IMG/VR virus record: IMGVR_UViG_3300031251_000001
Location: 1 to 64,000 of that record
Strand: one strand, 5' to 3'
From: a virus
DNA: 64,000 nt
Part shown: positions 7,843 to 15,595 of the stretch, in pieces
How the letters are laid out: the number at the start of each line of letters is the position of its first letter
How positions within the stretch are numbered: the first letter of the stretch is position 1
Made by a program: the position numbers and the translations under genes
The notes under the pieces: generated by a model
Told to the model about the DNA's origin: nothing
Seen by the model: only the letters and a program-made list of their open reading frames with translations
Databases searched by the model: none

Positions 7843-8362
7843 TCTTGATCTCCTGGCCGACGAGACGCAGCTGCAAGCAGAGACTCAGGATAGTGCTCGT
7901 CTCGAAATCGATGTCGGTGCCGATGTTTTCCCAGCCCTCCGGGAAGTTGGTGAACCCGTTCTCCTTGAGGAGCTGCAGCATGCTGTGTTCACCTCGGTTG
8001 AGGATCTTGGGCAGGCTGATGGAGTGCTCCGGAGCGGCAACATAGAACGGTAAGGTGTAGGGGAACTTACCGTCCGCGTCAGGGCGAAGCGACCGTAGCC
8101 ACAGGTGGTGGATGATCCGCTGGGGCTCGAAGCCAACGAACTTCACTGGTTCATCCGGTGCCCACAGCCCTGAGCAGTTGAAGATCGGCTTCTGAACATT
8201 AAGCCAGCGCAGGGCCTTGAACGTGGCAGTTGCCTTTTCGTCAGTGGCGAACTTCACCGGGTTGTTGCCGTTGACGTCGATGATGCCGATCTCAGCAAGC
8301 TCACGAGGCTCCGTCTCCGTCCACTTCGCTGCTAGTAAATAGAGGTGTGTCTTGATTGGCAC
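7832..8362 (-). CDS. hypothetical protein, GTG start
   Basis: 176 residues from a GTG (VPIKTHLYLLAAKWTETEP) with AGGAG 10 nt upstream. A longer frame reaches back to 8419 but overlaps the resolvase gene more. There are basic and aromatic patches (FVGFEPQRIIHHLWLRSL) and no known motif. It overlaps the 3' end of the RuvC-like gene by 62 nt, which suggests coupled translation and perhaps a linked role in DNA metabolism. Confidence 0.55.
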   Translation of the reverse strand: MPIKTHLYLLAAKWTETEPRELAEIGIIDVNGNNPVKFATDEKATATFKALRWLNVQKPIFNCSGLWAPDEPVKFVGFEPQRIIHHLWLRSLRPDADGKFPYTLPFYVAAPEHSISLPKILNRGEHSMLQLLKENGFTNFPEGWENIGTDIDFETSTILSLCLQLRLVGQEIKSAS

Positions 8363-9068
8363 GGAAGAGTAACTCCTGGTTCTTATAGCCATAGACGGCA
8401 ATGAGGGCCGACTCGGCACGATTGTGATCTTTCACCCGTTCAAAATCAACTGCATTATCTTTGAACATGGCGATCGCGGCACGGCGTGCGGCGTTCTTGT
8501 CCCTGCTGATCAGGCCCATGTACTTCTTCCACATCTTGGCGGTCACGTAGGCAAACTTGAACCAACCATGCGTGTAGAGAACCATCGGCCACATGGCATT
8601 GGCGATGCCTACCGCAACACCAGAGTAAGGGCTGAGGCCGAACTGCCGTTTGCAGGCCCGACAGGCACCGCCACCGGGTCGGAACAACGTCACGACCACT
8701 TTCTCAATCGTGATGTGGATGTTGTTAGGATCATCGGTGGTTAAGCTAAGCAATTGAAAGAAGCGAGCCAACTCGTCGTACTTGTACTCGCTGCGAGTGG
8801 TCGTACGTTTGACCTTCTTCTTCTGCTTGGCCTTGAGGGCTCCAGCACGACGCAGTTTGAGGTGCTGTGTGTTGACCATCTTCTCGGCTTTGTTCGTCGG
8901 GATATCGAACACCTTGAAGTGGAACTTGCCGCTGGGATTGACCAGCATGACGCTAATCGCCCCCTCGATACCAGGATCGATACCAATGTAAATACGCTGC
9001 CCGGGGTGATAGTGGGCTAGAAACGACTCCAGCTCTTTGTCGATCGGAGGGATGATCTTCTTGGCCAT
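8301..9068 (-). CDS. RuvC-like Holliday junction resolvase
   Basis: 255 residues with an RNase H-fold resolvase pattern: YIGIDPGIEGAISVM (first catalytic Asp) near residue 28, IEKVVV (catalytic Glu) in the middle, and KDHNRAESALIAVYG near residue 215, equivalent to the final acidic cluster of RuvC (D-G-x-A-D-A-x-x-A). In phages such enzymes cut branched DNA during recombination and before packaging. A Lys/Arg-rich insert follows motif I (KAKQKKKVKRTTTR), and a CRACKRQ pair may bind metal. The start codon overlaps the stop of the exonuclease gene (TAATG). Confidence 0.7.
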   Translation of the reverse strand: MAKKIIPPIDKELESFLAHYHPGQRIYIGIDPGIEGAISVMLVNPSGKFHFKVFDIPTNKAEKMVNTQHLKLRRAGALKAKQKKKVKRTTTRSEYKYDELARFFQLLSLTTDDPNNIHITIEKVVVTLFRPGGGACRACKRQFGLSPYSGVAVGIANAMWPMVLYTHGWFKFAYVTAKMWKKYMGLISRDKNAARRAAIAMFKDNAVDFERVKDHNRAESALIAVYGYKNQELLFRANQDTPLFTSSEVDGDGAS

Positions 9069-9934
9069 TAGTTGCTTCGCTGCCCCCGCATCCGCCTCAA
9101 GGGCTGCTGGAGTACAACGCCTTTCGAGATGGGTTTAATGGGGATACCGGGAGGAGGAACAGGGTTACCCTGCATGCTGGCAGCAACGTCTGTCCGCCAC
9201 TGTGACGCATGCAGCGGATTGGCACGGTTGTTACAAACGGCGCGAAAATGCTCCATAAGCAGATGGACGGCTCGGGCACCGACATCCGCTTCGTGAGCCT
9301 TATCCTCGTTAATCACCAGATCGTACTTGGGTACCAGGTGCTCCATCAGCTTGTGGGCCTTGAACTTGTTGCCGTGGTTCACCAGGCGCGTGCACCAGGT
9401 ACGCATGGTGTCACTCGGCAGGAACTGCACTGCCGACTCGTTGGACTCCCGAGACGCGATCTCCAGGGCCTGCGAGTCGATGAGCTTGTCGGTGAAGCTG
9501 AAGTTGGGAGCGATCTGCAGATGGGCCATAGCCTTGGCGAGGCGGGGCTCATCGAAGCGGTAGGAGTTGTGCCCGGCAATGTAGTAACCACGCTTCATCA
9601 GCGAGGTGAAGATGTCGTGGTAGGCCTGGAACACCTTCTGGGCCGGCATACCGACTTCACACAACTTCTCCCAGGTGATGTCATAGCCGGAGAGATCACG
9701 GCGGACGCGCTCGAGTCCGGTGCGGAGCCGATTGAGGTTGGCTCCTGGTACCTGACGCCAGTCAATGAAGACTGACATCATGTGCTCAATCTTGCCATCG
9801 TTGACCTGGATGTGAGCAATGTTAACGACATAGTCGTCCAGGCTGAAGCCGGACGTTTCGAGATCGATGGCGACGTAGCGGGAGGGGAGCACCCCTCCCT
9901 GCTTACGCAGCCACAGCTCCGGCCAGTTAGCCAT
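9068..9934 (-). CDS. DnaQ-like DEDDh 3'-5' exonuclease
   Basis: 288 residues. Exo I motif YVAIDLETSGFSL (D, E) near residue 22; exo II region GHNSYRFDEPRLAKA near residue 125; exo III with the catalytic His in EDKAHEADVGARAVHLL near residue 215. All four acidic residues and the His of DEDDh exonucleases are present. About 60 extra C-terminal residues are Pro/Arg-rich. Likely roles are DNA end processing or host DNA degradation; the polymerase at 17.6-20.9 kb has its own proofreading domain, so a proofreading role is not required. It lies directly upstream of the resolvase gene. Confidence 0.75.
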   Translation of the reverse strand: MANWPELWLRKQGGVLPSRYVAIDLETSGFSLDDYVVNIAHIQVNDGKIEHMMSVFIDWRQVPGANLNRLRTGLERVRRDLSGYDITWEKLCEVGMPAQKVFQAYHDIFTSLMKRGYYIAGHNSYRFDEPRLAKAMAHLQIAPNFSFTDKLIDSQALEIASRESNESAVQFLPSDTMRTWCTRLVNHGNKFKAHKLMEHLVPKYDLVINEDKAHEADVGARAVHLLMEHFRAVCNNRANPLHASQWRTDVAASMQGNPVPPPGIPIKPISKGVVLQQPLRRMRGQRSN

Positions 9935-9935
9935 G

Positions 9936-10433
9936 TTAGCCTTTTCGACGGAACATAGAAGTGAAGTCCTGCCAAGCCCAACTCAGGCACTTACGCCAGG
10001 TTGGTCTCTTAACCAAGTTAGCTGCCGTCTTGGCCCCCTGACGGATGTTGGGATATCGCTTGATAGGGTCATCCTGCATGAGCGTCGCCTCCTGAATGCC
10101 CTCATAGAAGGCACCAATCAGTGCCGAGCCGAGATAGGCACACATGGCGACATGCACGTGAGGATCGGCATCGAGCCAGCCAAACTCCTTCATGGCCTCG
10201 TGCATCGGTTTATCGTTGCCACGAGCGGACATGACGAAGTTCGACAGTGACTCCATACCATAGGCGACCTGCTCATCGGTGATCCCTTCCTTGCGAAGGT
10301 AATCCTCAACCGTCTCCCAGGGACGCTTCTCCATGCGGTGCAGCATGGTCTGCACAAACCAGCCGAAGTTGTGGGCAATGTCCCGCTCCTGGGAATAGAG
10401 ACGGTCGTCTTTACCGATGGCCTGCAGAGACAT
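9936..10433 (-). CDS. hypothetical protein
   Basis: 165 residues, mostly helical, starting MSLQAIGKDDRLYSQERD. AAGGAG lies 6 nt before the ATG, overlapping the end of the upstream gene, which stops 2 nt before it. The tail is basic (KRPTWRKCLSWAWQDF). No family is recognised. It is the gene immediately upstream of the exonuclease in the operon. Confidence 0.65.
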   Translation of the reverse strand: MSLQAIGKDDRLYSQERDIAHNFGWFVQTMLHRMEKRPWETVEDYLRKEGITDEQVAYGMESLSNFVMSARGNDKPMHEAMKEFGWLDADPHVHVAMCAYLGSALIGAFYEGIQEATLMQDDPIKRYPNIRQGAKTAANLVKRPTWRKCLSWAWQDFTSMFRRKG

Positions 10434-10435
10434 GA

Positions 10436-11062
10436 TCACTCCTTGATCGCGGGTAAATCGTTGAACGGCACAGCGCTGCAACGAATCTTATCAATAGTGG
10501 CCAGGATCTGGGAGAGGAACTCGTTCTTGTGCACGTAGGTATTGGTCCGGAACCCTTCCGCCGTGTAGAGCTCCGTGTTGGGCTCGTTGCCGGCGTCATA
10601 GCTACCGTCCGCACCGCGATGGATCATGAACGGACCATAGAGGAACTTCCCGTGCTCTACCAGCTGCTTCCTGATGTACTCCTCGGAGGCACAGAAGTAT
10701 TGAGCATAGTAGAACCGCGACGGCACATCACCGATGTGGGTTTGACTGTTCAGCTTCTCCACCTGAAACGTGCACTCAGGTCCGATCTTGAGAAACTGCT
10801 GGTGACCGGCTTGCGAGGAGTCCATGGCCAGGATCACCATGATCGCCACCATGTCGCACTTAGGTGAGTTGAGGAAGGTATTGATCGTTTCCTGAATACC
10901 CTTGGCTCTCCAGACTTCTTCCTTCTGCAGTCGATCCCACTGTGCGACGGTGAAACTTTTGCCTGCGATTTTACGTTTACCGGGATAGGGTCTCGGTGAG
11001 GTATCCACGCACGCCAGCAGCTGGTTACGGGTGATCGACTTGAGGCCGCTTAATGGTGTCAC
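10436..11062 (-). CDS. hypothetical protein, GTG start
   Basis: 208 residues from GTG with GGAG 9 nt upstream; an upstream TTG at 11077 is the alternative. It has a basic segment (PGKRKIAGKSF) and a mixed alpha/beta middle (VAIMVILAMDSSQAGHQQFL). No motif gives a function. It overlaps the 3' end of the upstream gene by 38 nt. Confidence 0.6.
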   Translation of the reverse strand: MTPLSGLKSITRNQLLACVDTSPRPYPGKRKIAGKSFTVAQWDRLQKEEVWRAKGIQETINTFLNSPKCDMVAIMVILAMDSSQAGHQQFLKIGPECTFQVEKLNSQTHIGDVPSRFYYAQYFCASEEYIRKQLVEHGKFLYGPFMIHRGADGSYDAGNEPNTELYTAEGFRTNTYVHKNEFLSQILATIDKIRCSAVPFNDLPAIKE

Positions 11063-11474
11063 GGGTGGGTACTCCAAATGCTACATGTTTGAACTTGGTG
11101 CCGGGGTCACCATCGAAAGAGACACAGCCGCCCGGCCTGAGCTTGAACCGTACCATCTTGCTCAGGAATAGATTGGCGAGTTCACGGGGGTGGATGGCGA
11201 GCGTCTCACGGATGAACTGCTCGAAGACCAGCCGATCGACTTCCGTGCTGTTGAGGCTGCGGATAAACCACTTGAGTTTGGGATAGTCTTCCACGCGGAT
11301 GAAGATCGTCTTACCCCGCAGCGGCACGACACGGGTCAGGAGGATACGATGAGCACCCGTCTTGCTGGGATGGATATGGCCGTCAACGCGGGTGATGCCG
11401 AGATCCTGAAACAGCTTATCGAGCTCGAACCGCACTTCGTCATACAGTTGCTTTCTTTTGGTTGTTTTCGGCAT
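11025..11474 (-). CDS. hypothetical basic protein
   Basis: 149 residues starting MPKTTKRKQLYDEVRFELDK, with GGAGG 6 nt before the ATG. Rich in Arg and Lys throughout (SKMVRFKLRPGG), which would suit nucleic-acid binding, though no domain is recognised. It overlaps the upstream Cys-rich gene by 35 nt. Confidence 0.6.
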   Translation of the reverse strand: MPKTTKRKQLYDEVRFELDKLFQDLGITRVDGHIHPSKTGAHRILLTRVVPLRGKTIFIRVEDYPKLKWFIRSLNSTEVDRLVFEQFIRETLAIHPRELANLFLSKMVRFKLRPGGCVSFDGDPGTKFKHVAFGVPTRDTIKRPQVDHP

Positions 11475-12303
11475 GAATGCCCTCCAGGCACTCCAGGCAC
11501 ACCTTGTCGCTGAACTCAGGATCAAAGGTGGCAGGTTTGTTGCATTGCTTACAGGTGCGATTCAAGAAGCCAAGTCGATGGGTTGCTGACGGACACTCAG
11601 CGAATCCATGAGGACAGAAGCGGCAAGGGAACTGATCAGCGTAGCCCTTGGGACACTTGGCGGAGACACGGAATCGTTGCTGTAGCAGTTTTCGGTTGTG
11701 GGACAGGAGCGAGCCTGTCACCTTGGTTTCACGGAAGGTGGGAGCCTCAGCAGCTCCGGCTACCAGCTTGAGGCAAAGCCGCAAGCGGACAAAATCCCGA
11801 GGGTGGCGATACACGATAGGGTTGGGGCGATCACCACGACGGCGGGGGAATCCCAGCCGTCGTTGGATGACGCCGCACAGACGCTGCGACCACCAGGTAG
11901 TGACCGTGCTGCCGGCCGCGGTGCCGGTGACGATGATGAACTTAAACAGTCCACCCCGCTCACCGGTACCACGAAACGACTGCCTGGCTGCGGAGATCAC
12001 GGCATAGCACCACTCGTCACGGGCTTGACCTCGCCACGGCGGCACCGACTGTGACCGGAGCAACTCCCGGTTGGCGCAGAGCCTGATACACAAAGGCATG
12101 AGCAATTCAGCGGTGAGTGTCTTCCCCATCAAATACCGCAGAGATGACTCAACGTGGTCATCCTTGACCCCCAGGTAGGAGGCGATGTGCGAATAGAAAT
12201 GGATGAAGACTTCACCGCGAAGCGACACGTTAAGATACCGAGAGACCGACGAGTAGAACTCATCGGCCTCATTGAGTATCTTGTTGACGCTCACTACGGC
12301 CAT
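11440..12303 (-). CDS. Cys-rich zinc-ribbon protein of unknown function
   Basis: 287 residues. The C-terminal third has paired Cys/His knuckles: CPKG then CRFCPHGFAEC, and CKQCNKP followed by CLEC about 17 residues later, the last being a classic CxxC-x17-CxxC zinc ribbon. The middle is strongly basic (RRLGFPRRRGDRP). Zinc ribbons with basic surroundings are common in phage transcription or replication accessory proteins, so a nucleic-acid-binding role is inferred. AGGAG lies 7 nt before the ATG. Confidence 0.65.
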   Translation of the reverse strand: MAVVSVNKILNEADEFYSSVSRYLNVSLRGEVFIHFYSHIASYLGVKDDHVESSLRYLMGKTLTAELLMPLCIRLCANRELLRSQSVPPWRGQARDEWCYAVISAARQSFRGTGERGGLFKFIIVTGTAAGSTVTTWWSQRLCGVIQRRLGFPRRRGDRPNPIVYRHPRDFVRLRLCLKLVAGAAEAPTFRETKVTGSLLSHNRKLLQQRFRVSAKCPKGYADQFPCRFCPHGFAECPSATHRLGFLNRTCKQCNKPATFDPEFSDKVCLECLEGIHAENNQKKATV

Positions 12304-12306
12304 GGA

Positions 12307-13203
12307 TTATCTCCTGACGGCGGTCTTTCCCTTCGCAGCTGCTTTAGGGGCAACCTTGGCAGCCACCTGTTTGGGGGCCACCTTGGCGGGTTCACGAGGC
12401 GTGGACTTGGCGGGTTCCTTGTCGTCTGACTTGTAACCCTTCACGGCCTTGCCCAGCTTGACGCGGATATCGGTGAGCGACGCATAGTAGGCGTTAGCCG
12501 TACTCTGCAGCTCCTCGGCGGCGGTGATGGACTTGTCGAGCTCCTCAATCATGAACGGGTTGAGCTCATCCGGAGGGATATCGAGCAACCCGTTGTTGAT
12601 GGTGTCGTCCGCTGCTTCACCATACTTGTTGAGAGTATTGCAGAGCTTGTGGAACTTGCTCAGGGCCTGCATCGGCTTCTGAGGCACCCCTGGCTTCTTG
12701 CCGCCGCTGCGGTGGTGCTGAACACGCGAGTCGGAGTGTGAGGCTTCGCTGGCCAGCATGCTGTGCGACCAGCGCTGCTTGATGCAGGATGCCAGCATCT
12801 CCATCCGCTGGGTCTCACTGCCGATCTTGGAGAGCGACAGCCAATGGTTGTAGGTCAGCGCCATTGACCGCTTGGCCGCTTCCTCGGTCTTCTTGAGCAC
12901 GAACTCGCGAGTGAACGTATTGGCCAGCGTGCGGGCGTTGTAGAGCGTGGTGGTGGTCTGATCAAAGTAGATAGCCATCTGTTCGATAGGCTTGGCACCA
13001 TAGGACAGATCACCGCTCTCGATGCTCTGAAGCACCTCATTGACGTTGGTACCCAAATCGTAGTAGGTCAGCACACCGTTGTTGTTGAGCTTGACCATCC
13101 GCTCTTTGAGCTTGTCGCAGATGACCTGCAAGGGTTTGGTCATCTCTTTGTGCACACTGGCGGCGGTGCGCGGCACGGGCAGCCGTTCGACTTCCTGGGT
13201 CAT
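12307..13203 (-). CDS. helical protein with DUF1016-like segment and Lys/Ala/Pro tail
   Basis: 298 residues, nearly all helical. A segment near residues 115-150 (LTYNHWLSLSKIGSETQRME, then WSHSMLASEA) follows the h-x-HW-x2-L-x2-I-x4-R...WS-x3-L-x-xE rhythm of the DUF1016 N-terminal domain. That resemblance is by eye and weak. The last 45 residues are a repeat-like Lys/Ala/Pro tail (KVAPKQVAAKVAPKAAAKGK), similar in style to the tail of the SSB-like protein at 15.6-17.6 kb. It lies among recombination genes; DNA binding is plausible but not shown. Confidence 0.6.
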   Translation of the reverse strand: MTQEVERLPVPRTAASVHKEMTKPLQVICDKLKERMVKLNNNGVLTYYDLGTNVNEVLQSIESGDLSYGAKPIEQMAIYFDQTTTTLYNARTLANTFTREFVLKKTEEAAKRSMALTYNHWLSLSKIGSETQRMEMLASCIKQRWSHSMLASEASHSDSRVQHHRSGGKKPGVPQKPMQALSKFHKLCNTLNKYGEAADDTINNGLLDIPPDELNPFMIEELDKSITAAEELQSTANAYYASLTDIRVKLGKAVKGYKSDDKEPAKSTPREPAKVAPKQVAAKVAPKAAAKGKTAVRR

Positions 13204-13205
13204 GG

Positions 13206-13811
13206 TTATACTTCCTCCTCATGTTGAGTGAACTGTGGTGTCCAGAACCGCTTGACACGTTCGATCAGTGTCACCAGCGGCTCGATAATGATCGATTCAC
13301 GAAGTGGGGAATCGGGACCAGGCACATACCGCAGTTGTAGCCCAGGAACATCTTCCTCCGTCGCGTAACCTGGATGGAGTGCGAGACCTCCCCGCACATT
13401 GATTCGTTTTACGATTAAGCAGGGCGAGCGGGCGTCATTCTCGTACATCCGTCTCGTCATGTCCATCGCTTTGACGTAAGCCTTCCCTAAAGGCGTGGTC
13501 TCGAATGCACTGAACATCCGAGGCAGGGTAGAGTTTTTATCGTCGTGCAGCTTGATGCCGCCGAGCGTGCTGCAGATCAGCAGAAACGGGAAACCATCAA
13601 CGCAGGCGTTAAAGGAATCCACCGACAGACCTGGCGTACCGTTGGTAGCCAGGTGATGAGCTCGCAGCTGCTTGATGTGGCGATCCACTCGAAACAGCTT
13701 CATCACGAGCGAGACAGTCTCCACCTCCAGGTTGATCTGGCTTTGACTGTCGCGCGACGTTCGATGGTTGACCTGCGAGATGAAGGCATCCCGCACGGGA
13801 TCATTCTTCAT
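13206..13811 (-). CDS. hypothetical protein
   Basis: 201 residues, mixed alpha/beta, no motif recognised. Its ATG overlaps the stop region of the RecA-like gene by 11 nt, so it is translationally linked to the recombinase and may be a recombination accessory factor. That role is inferred from position alone. Confidence 0.6.
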   Translation of the reverse strand: MKNDPVRDAFISQVNHRTSRDSQSQINLEVETVSLVMKLFRVDRHIKQLRAHHLATNGTPGLSVDSFNACVDGFPFLLICSTLGGIKLHDDKNSTLPRMFSAFETTPLGKAYVKAMDMTRRMYENDARSPCLIVKRINVRGGLALHPGYATEEDVPGLQLRYVPGPDSPLRESIIIEPLVTLIERVKRFWTPQFTQHEEEV

Positions 13812-15522
13812 CGTCTTCGGCCTCCTCCTTGGTCACCGGCTTACGTTCAGCCTCTTCCTTCTCATCCTTCTCCTTGGACTTCTTCTTGATCTTCTTAGCT
13901 TCCTCCTCCATGGCTTTCTTGGAGTGCTCGGCCACCAAGCGAGAAAGGATGTTGGGGTGCTTCTTCTCGTACTCCCGACGAATGGCGTCACGCTGTTCCA
14001 GGATGTCACCATCGAGGTAGGCGATCTCCTGAATACGCAGTGCCTTACGGATCATGGTCAGCACTTCAGGGTTGCGGTGGATCATGTCACCGAGCACACG
14101 GAACGGTACCGCGTCCTCTTTGGTCATCCCCAGCGTCTTAGAGTAAGCCGCGTTGGCGACATCACCCGTTTTCGTGATGGTCATGTGCCAGCCGGCATCG
14201 GTCAGGTTCTTCTTGTAGATGCCCTCCTGCACCGCCTTGGAAGCGAGCAGGGTCACCGTGGCGGCATTCCAGTCATAAGCCGTACGGAACTGCCAGCCCT
14301 GGGGGCTATCGTCAGGCTCGGTCCAGCGCAGGGAGTCTACCTGGATGACACGATGATCAGTACCGAACGAGTTCTTGTCGTTCTTGATCTTGATCGTGCT
14401 ACCCTCGTAGTTCGCAGCTCTGAACTTCTTCACCCGACGCAAGTCGAGATCGAATGATTCGACGAACTGCACCTGCTGACCGCCGGCCTTGCTCCTGGTC
14501 TCGAAGCCCTGCGAATCCTTGCCGAGCTTGGTCTGCGAGACCAGCACAACGAGGACGGGCCACTGTTCCAGGATGTTAGGCAGCGTCTTGAAGAAGTTGG
14601 TGTTCATCAAGGCTTCGTGGGGGTGGGCGCGATCGCCGTGGCCCCGCTCCCAGGTCTTCTCCTGATTCTCCTGAGACATCTTGCCGGAGATGGTATCCAC
14701 GGCCAGACCGAGCACCCGCGACCTGCCGATCTTCTCGATTTTCGTGACCTCACGAAAATTACCATTCTTCAGCTTGTGCTTGGTGGTGATCGGCACGCCG
14801 TTGAGCATGGTATGGATGGCAGCGTCGGTCTGCTTCTTGCAGATCTGTTGCCAGTGATCGACCGACCTGGCCCGATGGATCATGACCCGCTTGATGGAGT
14901 CACCCAGGAGACCCGGCGGCAGATTAGGCGACAACTTCGACTCGTGATCGATGTAGTTACCAAATCCACCATAGAGATCGATCCAGCGCATCAACTCCAA
15001 GGCCAAAGTCGATTTGGTGGAGCCCCAGACGCCAGCCAGGGTAATGACGGTGCCGATCGGCATGCCGGTGGCGCCGGCGATCCACTCCATCGGCAGACAG
15101 CCAGGGATGGGATCGCTGTCCCAGGCCGAGGATGCCCACATGGGGACGCCGATCCACAGGCCCCGTAGGGAGCCGGTGCCGATGAACTGCTGGGTATCGC
15201 CACTCTTCTTGAAGGAATGGGCGAGCTGTGCCTGGATGACGGCACTCTGTACGGTACGAGCGGCACGAGCCGAGGCGGGCAGGATCAGACCGCCGCCTCT
15301 TCTCTGCACGATGGGAGACCGACTAACCAACTCCTCCAGAGCGGGTGCGTCGGTAACGATGGGACTCTTATTGGCTGCTTTCTTTTTCGTGGTGGTGGGT
15401 TTAGCCTGGGCAGGCCTGGAGGGAGGGTTCTTCGTCGGGGGTGTGTAGTCAACGGCCACATCTGTTTCACGTGAAACACGTCCTGACTCGACCTGGATAG
15501 GTCCATTGCCGAAACGACCCAT
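13801..15522 (-). CDS. RecA/UvsX-like recombinase
   Basis: 573 residues. The core begins near residue 150: Walker A GVWGSTKST (about 164-172), IDHESKLSP as the equivalent of the RecA/UvsX Glu region (about 191-199), Walker B RVLGLAVDTISG, then LVVLVSQTKLGKD followed by the Gly-rich DNA-binding loop region SKAGGQQVQF. It polymerises on ssDNA and performs strand exchange. The N-terminal 120 residues are mostly low complexity; the C-terminus is a long charged, acidic tail ending EEAEDDEE, as in RecA regulation. AAGGAG lies 5 nt before the ATG. The palindrome at 15539 lies 16 nt upstream, and a perfect parS site covers codons 15-20. The first residues MGRFG match those of the neighbouring SSB-like protein. 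Confidence 0.8.
   Translation of the reverse strand: MGRFGNGPIQVESGRVSRETDVAVDYTPPTKNPPSRPAQAKPTTTKKKAANKSPIVTDAPALEELVSRSPIVQRRGGGLILPASARAARTVQSAVIQAQLAHSFKKSGDTQQFIGTGSLRGLWIGVPMWASSAWDSDPIPGCLPMEWIAGATGMPIGTVITLAGVWGSTKSTLALELMRWIDLYGGFGNYIDHESKLSPNLPPGLLGDSIKRVMIHRARSVDHWQQICKKQTDAAIHTMLNGVPITTKHKLKNGNFREVTKIEKIGRSRVLGLAVDTISGKMSQENQEKTWERGHGDRAHPHEALMNTNFFKTLPNILEQWPVLVVLVSQTKLGKDSQGFETRSKAGGQQVQFVESFDLDLRRVKKFRAANYEGSTIKIKNDKNSFGTDHRVIQVDSLRWTEPDDSPQGWQFRTAYDWNAATVTLLASKAVQEGIYKKNLTDAGWHMTITKTGDVANAAYSKTLGMTKEDAVPFRVLGDMIHRNPEVLTMIRKALRIQEIAYLDGDILEQRDAIRREYEKKHPNILSRLVAEHSKKAMEEEAKKIKKKSKEKDEKEEAERKPVTKEEAEDDEE
15463..15478. promoter_or_regulatory. parS: canonical bacterial parS site (ParB-binding)
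   Basis: TGTTTCACGTGAAACA, identical at all 16 positions to the chromosomal parS consensus bound by ParB/Spo0J in most bacterial phyla. It lies inside the recombinase coding region (codons for RVSRET), 44 nt after the start codon and 60 nt from the CAAAATACGTATTTTG palindrome on the other side of the start codon. No parA or parB gene is visible in this window, so binding by host ParB is the natural inference. Confidence 0.8.
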
Positions 15523-15538
15523 TGCGACTCCTTCGGTT

Positions 15539-15554
15539 CAAAATACGTATTTTG
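15539..15554. promoter_or_regulatory. 16-bp palindrome, copy 2
   Basis: Perfect CAAAATACGTATTTTG, 16 nt before the recombinase start and directly after the terminator at 15562-15581. It therefore lies at the beginning of a new transcription unit, or in its leader. Confidence 0.85.
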
Positions 15555-15561
15555 GAAACAA

Positions 15562-15581
15562 CCCCGGCCCGAAGGCCGGGG
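15562..15581 (-). terminator. intrinsic terminator with UUCG loop
   Basis: On the minus strand CCCCGGCC-TTCG-GGCCGGGG followed by TTGTTT: an 8-bp GC stem capped by the very stable UUCG tetraloop. It ends the SSB-like gene, whose stop codon lies about 14 nt upstream. Confidence 0.85.
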
Positions 15582-15595
15582 CGTCCGTGGGTTGA

